This document shows, in pieces, positions 59,959 through 64,000 of a stretch of 64,000 nt of DNA. The notes under the pieces were generated by a model. It made no database searches and was not told where the DNA came from. It was given only the letters and a program-made list of their open reading frames with translations. Source of the stretch: Pseudomonas sp. UBA5706 (GTDB lineage Bacteria > Pseudomonadota > Gammaproteobacteria > Pseudomonadales > Pseudomonadaceae); NCBI RefSeq assembly GCF_002419965.1, contig NZ_DIHC01000062.1:83288-147287 (forward strand), read 5' to 3'. The position numbers and the translations under genes are program-made. Position 1 is the first letter of the stretch. Every line of letters begins with the position of its first letter.

Positions 59959-60498
59959 ATGAATGGATACGAAAGCCCTAGCATTGAGTCTGCGCACGCA
60001 GTCTACAGATTGTCCTGGTTGGCCTATGTCAGCACCGTTTTGACGATAGCGTTTTTCATTGCTATCTCATTAAGCATCGGCGGCTGGACGTTACACAACG
60101 CGCAAACGGACTCTGCTTTTCGGCTCGGCATGACAGTGAGTGTGTTTGTTCTGGTCGTCTCGCTGTCTCTATGTATCTACAAAATCCTCTTTCTCAGAAG
60201 CATGCGCGTTTACACGGATGACGTTGGAGTTTGGCTGTACCGGGGGATTTTGCCTTGGAGCAAAGGAGTTCGTGGGGTGAAGTGGCGGGACATTGAAGAT
60301 GCTATGTATTACACAGGTTTTCTCAGCTGGATGTTCCGCTCCTATACCGTACGCATTGGCCACCGTTTCACCAAGACAAGCGAAATCTACGTGCACCATC
60401 TGGCACAAGGTCAAAACGCAGTCGAGCACATAAATCAGCTTCACCAAAGCATCCTCAAAGGCGAGCAAAGCTCGGTAGCTGAGCTTGAAGTCAGATAA
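59959..60498 (+). CDS. array gene 8: two-helix membrane protein with PH-like domain
   Basis: 179 residues. Two membrane helices (about 20-44 and 55-77) are followed by a cytosolic domain with a bacterial PH-like pattern (MRVYTDDVGVWLYRG, GVRGVKWRDIEDAMYY, YTVRIGHRFTKTSEIYVHHL). TAAGGA precedes the ATG. Last of the array; function unknown, the PH-like assignment is by pattern only. Confidence 0.75.
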   Translation: MNGYESPSIESAHAVYRLSWLAYVSTVLTIAFFIAISLSIGGWTLHNAQTDSAFRLGMTVSVFVLVVSLSLCIYKILFLRSMRVYTDDVGVWLYRGILPWSKGVRGVKWRDIEDAMYYTGFLSWMFRSYTVRIGHRFTKTSEIYVHHLAQGQNAVEHINQLHQSILKGEQSSVAELEVR

Positions 60499-60567
60499 CT
60501 GTGTCCTAGGGTTTGCTGGCTGCTGACTTGCAGGGCGAACCCCTGTCCACTACCTCCTGGCTTCCTG

Positions 60568-60849
60568 TCATGAGAAACGCATCGGTATGAGAAATGGTAA
60601 CGTATGCACGACCCTGATCTTGTTGATGTACACCCGATCGCCCAGCGCATTGACTGAATAATCGACATGGCCAAGACGTTGACCGTCCCACTCGGCCACC
60701 AGGTAGGTCTGAGTGCCTGGAAAAGGAAACTGACCGCGCCGAGTCGAGGTGCGGTACTGGATGTGCAACGACATCGTAGACAGACGACTTGTCAAGCGAT
60801 CCGCTGCGCGTCGTTGAAAGAAACCCCGGACCGGATCGAATATGGCCAC
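60568..60849 (-). pseudogene. N-terminal half of a GNAT-like protein
   Basis: The minus strand encodes SLHIQYRTSTRRGQFPFPG, TYLVAEWDGQRLGHVDYSV and GDRVYINKIRVVH, then unrelated residues. The break lies exactly at the VYINKI-VVH block where the 54326-54545 fragment begins, so the two are complementary halves of one family. Start at 60849 (GTG) or 60774. Confidence 0.6.
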
Positions 60850-60927
60850 AAGCCACCTCAGTGAAGGAAACTAACGATAACGTATTTCTTACCGTTGTAA
60901 CGCCGGAGCGTGCAGCGGGGTTTACTT

Positions 60928-60970
60928 TAAATAGGCCCCGGACTTTCCGACAGTTCGGGAGCCGTTTCAT
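60928..60970 (+). repeat. decayed copy of the 56.7 kb terminator
   Basis: TTAAATAGGCCCCGGACT, then AGTTCGGGAGCC and GTTTCATG, matching TTAAATAGGCCCCCGGACT, AGTCCGGGGGCC and TTTTTCATG at 56677-56723. The stem now has mismatches. Confidence 0.7.
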
Positions 60971-61046
60971 GGTAAGTCAGTTGCAGCGGCATCTGCTCCA
61001 CCGGCAACCTGGATATAGCTGATTTTGAGAGTCCCGAGAGAAAGCT

Positions 61047-61178
61047 ATGAGTGATGATCTGATGGTCGTCAAAGCTGCCGTCTGGCTAGTTTTGAACTGC
61101 GTGACGATAGGATTGGTTGCGCGCTGGTACCGCAAACATCAAGCGCCACCAGACTGGCCGGAGGCTGAAAACAGGTAG
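61047..61178 (+). CDS. 43-residue single-helix membrane protein
   Basis: MSDDLMVVKAAVWLVLNCVT starts a small protein with one membrane helix (about 8-26) and a charged C-terminus (WYRKHQAPPDWPEAENR). GAGAGAAAG precedes the ATG. Unknown function; type I/III-toxin-sized but no such context is visible. Possibly a phage-derived small gene with the next one. Confidence 0.55.
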   Translation: MSDDLMVVKAAVWLVLNCVTIGLVARWYRKHQAPPDWPEAENR

Positions 61179-61301
61179 GGGAGGTGGGTTTCATTTCCTG
61201 CCATTGGCTTTACGCGGATCGGCTCAAATCGGTTGGTCGGATCGCTGTACGTTGTGGGGATTTTGGTGTGCAGTTAGCGCTTGGTGGCCCAGCCGATCGA
61301 C

Positions 61302-61433
61302 ATGGCCGAGGAGCTTTTATTCATTTACCGGGGTGTGTGGCCATCCAGCATGGCCTATCCCTGGCACGAGCTGCAGCGGTGGTGGCGGCTTTTGGTTGCT
61401 CATGCTGATTCAGCTCCTGCTGACGGGTGTTGA
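61302..61433 (+). CDS. 43-residue protein, possible phage tail GpE-like relic
   Basis: MAEELLFIYRGVWPSSMAYP, then WHELQRWWRLLVAHA. The pattern of an N-terminal ‘IYxxW’ strand followed by a Leu/Trp helix resembles the small P2-type GpE tail proteins. No other phage gene is nearby. Low certainty. Confidence 0.35.
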   Translation: MAEELLFIYRGVWPSSMAYPWHELQRWWRLLVAHADSAPADGC

Positions 61434-61802
61434 ACGGAATGAATGACATTCCGATAGGATCCTGGTGAGCGTCACCATATTTGCGAATGAAGCTCACGTA
61501 AAAAAATGTCGTTTTAGACTGAGCAAAACCTGCCCTACGGAAGTGATCTACGCCTTCTCAAGCGGGTGAAGAACAGGGGCACACTTCAACGATTTCGTAC
61601 CGAGGTTATGAGCCATCATGAGCATGGCTAATAATCATTTGAAATCAATTCGTTTTAGTTCATGTGGACTGCCTGTCTAAAATGCGTCCAGCACTTCGCA
61701 GTGGCCGATCTACAGGCTTTTGACCGAAGGAACAGAATGTTGATTAAAGCTGAAAAGGCTAGGCGCCAGTTCAGGTTTGTCAAAATACAGGTGCAGGTCA
61801 CG
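61434..61802. other. upstream region of mesX
   Basis: No gene is supported. It holds the TTTAGACTGAG/AAACCTGCCCTA repeat (about 61513-61536), a palindrome at 61611, and TGAAATCAATTCG at 61640, a loose match to the MetR consensus. Confidence 0.45.
61611..61629. promoter_or_regulatory. palindrome upstream of mesXD, operator candidate
   Basis: AGCCAT-CATGAGC-ATGGCT, a perfect 6-bp inverted repeat 174 bp before the mesX start. It could bind a methionine regulator; position is the only support. Confidence 0.4.
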
Positions 61803-62786
61803 ATGAACAACGACTTTACATTTGCTATCAAGAGCATTAGTTTTAATGAGAATTACCTCCCTTCCAAAAAAACGCGCATCACGACCAACTTTGCCAACCT
61901 GGCGAGAGGAGAAAGTCGCCAAGAAAACCTGCGCAATACGTTGACAATGATCGATAACCGCTTCAATGCCTTGGCGCACTGGGATAATCCGACCGGTGAC
62001 CGTTACACGGTCGAGTTGGACATTATCTCCGCTGAAATGGAAATTGATCCTCAAGGCAGCGGCCAGGCTATTCCTTTAATTGAGGTTTTGAAGACAACAA
62101 TCGTTGACAAAAAAACCAATAGACGTATCAATGGCATTGTAGGAAATAATTTCTCATCCTACGTGCGAGACTATGACTTCTGTGTGAGGCTGCTGGAGCA
62201 CAACGAGAACCAGTCGGAATTCAGCACCCCAGATGACTTTGGCGAATTGCACGGCAAACTGTTCAAGTATTTTGTGAACTCAAGTGCTTACAAAGAACAC
62301 TTCGACAAGCTACCTGTCATCTGCCTAAGCGTATCAAGTTCCCGGACATACCTGCGAACCGATAAACAGCATCCCTTCCTGGGCTTTGAGTACCAGCAAG
62401 ATGCGTATTCTTTGACAGATGAGTACTTCAAAAAAATGGGCTTGAAGGTTCGCTACTTCATGCCCCCTAACAGCGCTGCGCCACTGGCTTTCTACTTCTC
62501 AGGGGATTTGCTCGGTGATTACACCGATCTTGAGTTGATCGGCACGATCAGCACAATGGATACGTTCCAGAAAATCTATCGTCCTGAGATTTACAATGCG
62601 AACTCCGTAGCTGGAAAGTCATACCGGCCTAGTTTGAAGCACCAGGACTACTCATTGACTCGAATTGTTTATGATCGAGAAGAGCGTGGCCGGTTGGCTG
62701 CCGAACAGGGCAAATTTGCCGAAGAACAATTCATCAAGCCTTATCAAGCCATTCTTGATCAGTGGTCTGCTACCTGCACGCTTTAA
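61803..62786 (+). CDS. mesX: MesX (DUF1852), partner of folate-independent methionine synthase
   Basis: 327 residues from MNNDFTFAIKSISFNENYLP; CAGGT lies just upstream. It is a DUF1852 protein: TTNFANLARGESRQENLRNT, SFVRDYDFCVRLLEHNE-like central part and YRPEIYNANSVAGKSYRPSL near the end. DUF1852 proteins are known as MesX and are required with MesD for oxygen-dependent, folate-independent methionine synthesis. It is followed 26 bp later by mesD. No signal peptide. Confidence 0.92.
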   Translation: MNNDFTFAIKSISFNENYLPSKKTRITTNFANLARGESRQENLRNTLTMIDNRFNALAHWDNPTGDRYTVELDIISAEMEIDPQGSGQAIPLIEVLKTTIVDKKTNRRINGIVGNNFSSYVRDYDFCVRLLEHNENQSEFSTPDDFGELHGKLFKYFVNSSAYKEHFDKLPVICLSVSSSRTYLRTDKQHPFLGFEYQQDAYSLTDEYFKKMGLKVRYFMPPNSAAPLAFYFSGDLLGDYTDLELIGTISTMDTFQKIYRPEIYNANSVAGKSYRPSLKHQDYSLTRIVYDREERGRLAAEQGKFAEEQFIKPYQAILDQWSATCTL

Positions 62787-62812
62787 TAAATTTTAAATCA
62801 AGGTCATTTTCA

Positions 62813-63841
62813 ATGAAAAAACTGTTGCCTACTTCGACCGCTGGTAGCTTGCCCAAACCTTCCTGGCTTGCACAACCCGAGACGCTTTGGTCACCCTGGA
62901 AATTGCAGGATGAAGAACTGGTTGAAGGTAAACAAGACGCGCTGCGCCTTTCATTGCAGGAGCAACATCTGGCCGGTATTGATATCGTCAGTGATGGCGA
63001 ACAGACCCGTCAGCACTTTGTGACAACTTTCATCGAGCATCTTGACGGCGTCGATTTTGAAAATCGTGAAACCGTCCGGATTCGTGATCGCTACGACGCC
63101 AGCGTGCCGACGGTTGTAGGTGCGGTTGCTCGGAAAAAGTCGGTGTTTGTGAAAGACGCAAATTTTTTTCGCCAACAGACGCAGCAGCCGATCAAGTGGG
63201 CCTTGCCCGGCCCAATGACGATGGTTGACACCCTCTACGATGCTCACTACAAAAGCCGTGAAAAACTGGCTTGGGAATTTGCAAAGATCCTCAATCAGGA
63301 GGCCAAAGAGCTGGAGGCTGCTGGGGTCGATATCATCCAGTTCGATGAGCCTGCATTCAACGTGTTCTTCAACGAAGTGAATGACTGGGGTGTGGCCACC
63401 TTGGAGCGAGCCATCGAAGGGATCAAGTGCGAAACCGCCGTGCATATTTGCTACGGCTACGGCATCAAGGCCAACACCGATTGGAAGAAAACGCTGGGTT
63501 CGGAATGGCGCCAATATGAAGAGGCGTTCCCCAAGTTGCAGAGATCCAGCATCGATATCGTCTCGCTGGAATGTCACAACTCTCACGTCCCGATGGATCT
63601 GATCGAACTCATTCGCGGCAAAAAGGTGATGGTGGGGGCTATTGATGTGGCAAGCCATGCCATCGAGACGCCTGAGGAAGTCGCCAATACCCTGCGCAAG
63701 GCGCTCCAGTTCGTCGATGCCGACAAGCTTTACCCTTGCACCAATTGCGGTATGGCTCCGTTGCCTCGTCAGGTGGCAAGGGGCAAGTTGAATGCGTTAA
63801 GTGCTGGCGCAGAAATCATTCGAAAAGAGCTGTCGAGCTAG
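62813..63841 (+). CDS. mesD: MesD, core-type methionine synthase
   Basis: 342 residues from MKKLLPTSTAGSLPKPSWLA. It corresponds to the C-terminal catalytic barrel of MetE and lacks the N-terminal folate-binding half. The zinc-site residues are present: His and Cys in VHICYGYG, Glu in SLECHNSH, and Cys in YPCTNCGMAPL. Methylates homocysteine using an unknown methyl donor, with MesX. Co-transcribed with mesX. Confidence 0.94.
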   Translation: MKKLLPTSTAGSLPKPSWLAQPETLWSPWKLQDEELVEGKQDALRLSLQEQHLAGIDIVSDGEQTRQHFVTTFIEHLDGVDFENRETVRIRDRYDASVPTVVGAVARKKSVFVKDANFFRQQTQQPIKWALPGPMTMVDTLYDAHYKSREKLAWEFAKILNQEAKELEAAGVDIIQFDEPAFNVFFNEVNDWGVATLERAIEGIKCETAVHICYGYGIKANTDWKKTLGSEWRQYEEAFPKLQRSSIDIVSLECHNSHVPMDLIELIRGKKVMVGAIDVASHAIETPEEVANTLRKALQFVDADKLYPCTNCGMAPLPRQVARGKLNALSAGAEIIRKELSS

Positions 63842-63922
63842 GAACTGCGATGCTACTCACCCCTACTGCCACCGCTATCCCCCCATCGACCCCTGAGTTT
63901 TCTTGAGCCGTTGGGCGCTACA
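63842..63922. other. short gap between mesD and an IS-like terminus
   Basis: No feature recognised; no terminator hairpin is visible. Confidence 0.4.
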
Positions 63923-64000
63923 TGTAGTGGTCAACTAATCCCGGACACGATTTTAAGTTTTTCTTCGGTTTTCGCCGGGTGGACTTGCCCCTACAAAACC
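63923..64000 (+). mobile_element. IS terminus running off the window edge
   Basis: TGTAGTGGTCAACTAATCCC begins here and is the same as the terminus of the IS66 remnant that ends at 22177 (reverse orientation). The following sequence (TTAAGTTTTTCTTCGG, CGCCGGGTGG) diverges from that remnant, so this is a related but different element or a better-preserved copy. The body lies outside the window. Confidence 0.65.

Noticed and set aside
56684..60970. Chromosomal integron cassette array
   Set aside because: Same-strand small genes with hairpin gaps suggest it, but I find no integron attC core pair (RYYYAAC/GTTRRRY) at gene ends and no IntI-type integrase. The hairpins are short and lie upstream of genes together with ribosome-site-like sequence.
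61640..61652. MetR box TGAAATCAATTCG upstream of mesX
   Set aside because: One arm deviates from TTCA and the central base does not fit the consensus; not enough for a feature.
1..64000. tRNA genes, rRNA genes and CRISPR arrays
   Set aside because: No cloverleaf-like block with a T-loop GGTTCGA(A/N)TCC and acceptor pairing, no rRNA signature, and no regularly spaced short repeats with unique spacers were seen by reading. A covariance-model scan would be decisive for tRNAs.

Overview
The window reads as chromosomal DNA of a Pseudomonas, most likely an environmental or plant-associated member of the fluorescens/syringae/putida side of the genus. The grounds are moderately high GC, Pseudomonas-type IS66 fragments, a PagL-type lipid A deacylase, the MesX/MesD methionine synthase pair, and a very dense set of chemoreceptor and cyclic-di-GMP genes. 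No core housekeeping block is present except mesX-mesD at the right edge. The rest behaves like accessory DNA that has been assembled and rearranged many times.

Layout. 0-5.4 kb: a LOV photosensor (cut by the edge) with a single-domain response regulator, small proteins, a membrane chemoreceptor, and a soluble PAS-PAS chemoreceptor followed by a small protein. 6-11 kb: decayed integrase, esterase lipoprotein, broken RTX tail, and a frameshifted GGDEF-EAL protein. 11-22 kb: a small-molecule catabolic block (hydrolases, lactonase, amidohydrolase, SDR, carboxymuconolactone-decarboxylase-like protein, DctA-type transporter) divergent from a LysR regulator, then IS66 debris. 22-30 kb: TetR with a serine hydrolase and a frameshifted pagL, then an inositol-catabolism-like set (two TIM-barrel isomerases and a Gfo/Idh/MocA oxidoreductase) divergent from a LacI regulator, and an SDR. 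31-35 kb: NCS1 permease plus an Asp/Glu-racemase-family enzyme. 35-51 kb: three GGDEF-EAL proteins, a dCache-GGDEF protein, a second response regulator with a GAF histidine kinase, a second PAS-PAS chemoreceptor with its small partner, and an IS/integrase graveyard at 40.5-42.7 kb. 51-56 kb: a second, nearly identical esterase module, a small RTX protein and a second membrane chemoreceptor. 56.7-61.4 kb: a same-strand array of small, mostly unknown genes separated by related hairpin modules. 61.8-63.8 kb: mesX-mesD. The window ends inside an IS-like terminus.

The organising signal is one tyrosine recombinase gene: an intact copy at 37.1-38.1 kb and four decayed copies at about 6.6, 31.2, 41.0 and 51.2 kb, all on the minus strand. 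Different cargo lies between them. Several cargo units are themselves duplicated about 42-45 kb apart: esterase plus RTX tail plus hairpin, and PAS-PAS chemoreceptor plus small protein. I read the region as an accretion island that grew by repeated acquisition or tandem duplication around the same integrase, enriched for sensing and c-di-GMP output. The gene array at 56.8-60.5 kb is the best candidate for something not yet described.

At least three genes (GGDEF-EAL at 8.9 kb, alpha/beta hydrolase at 12.4 kb, pagL at 24.2 kb) carry single indels at homopolymer or simple runs. These may be real decay or assembly errors, and I cannot tell which from the sequence alone.
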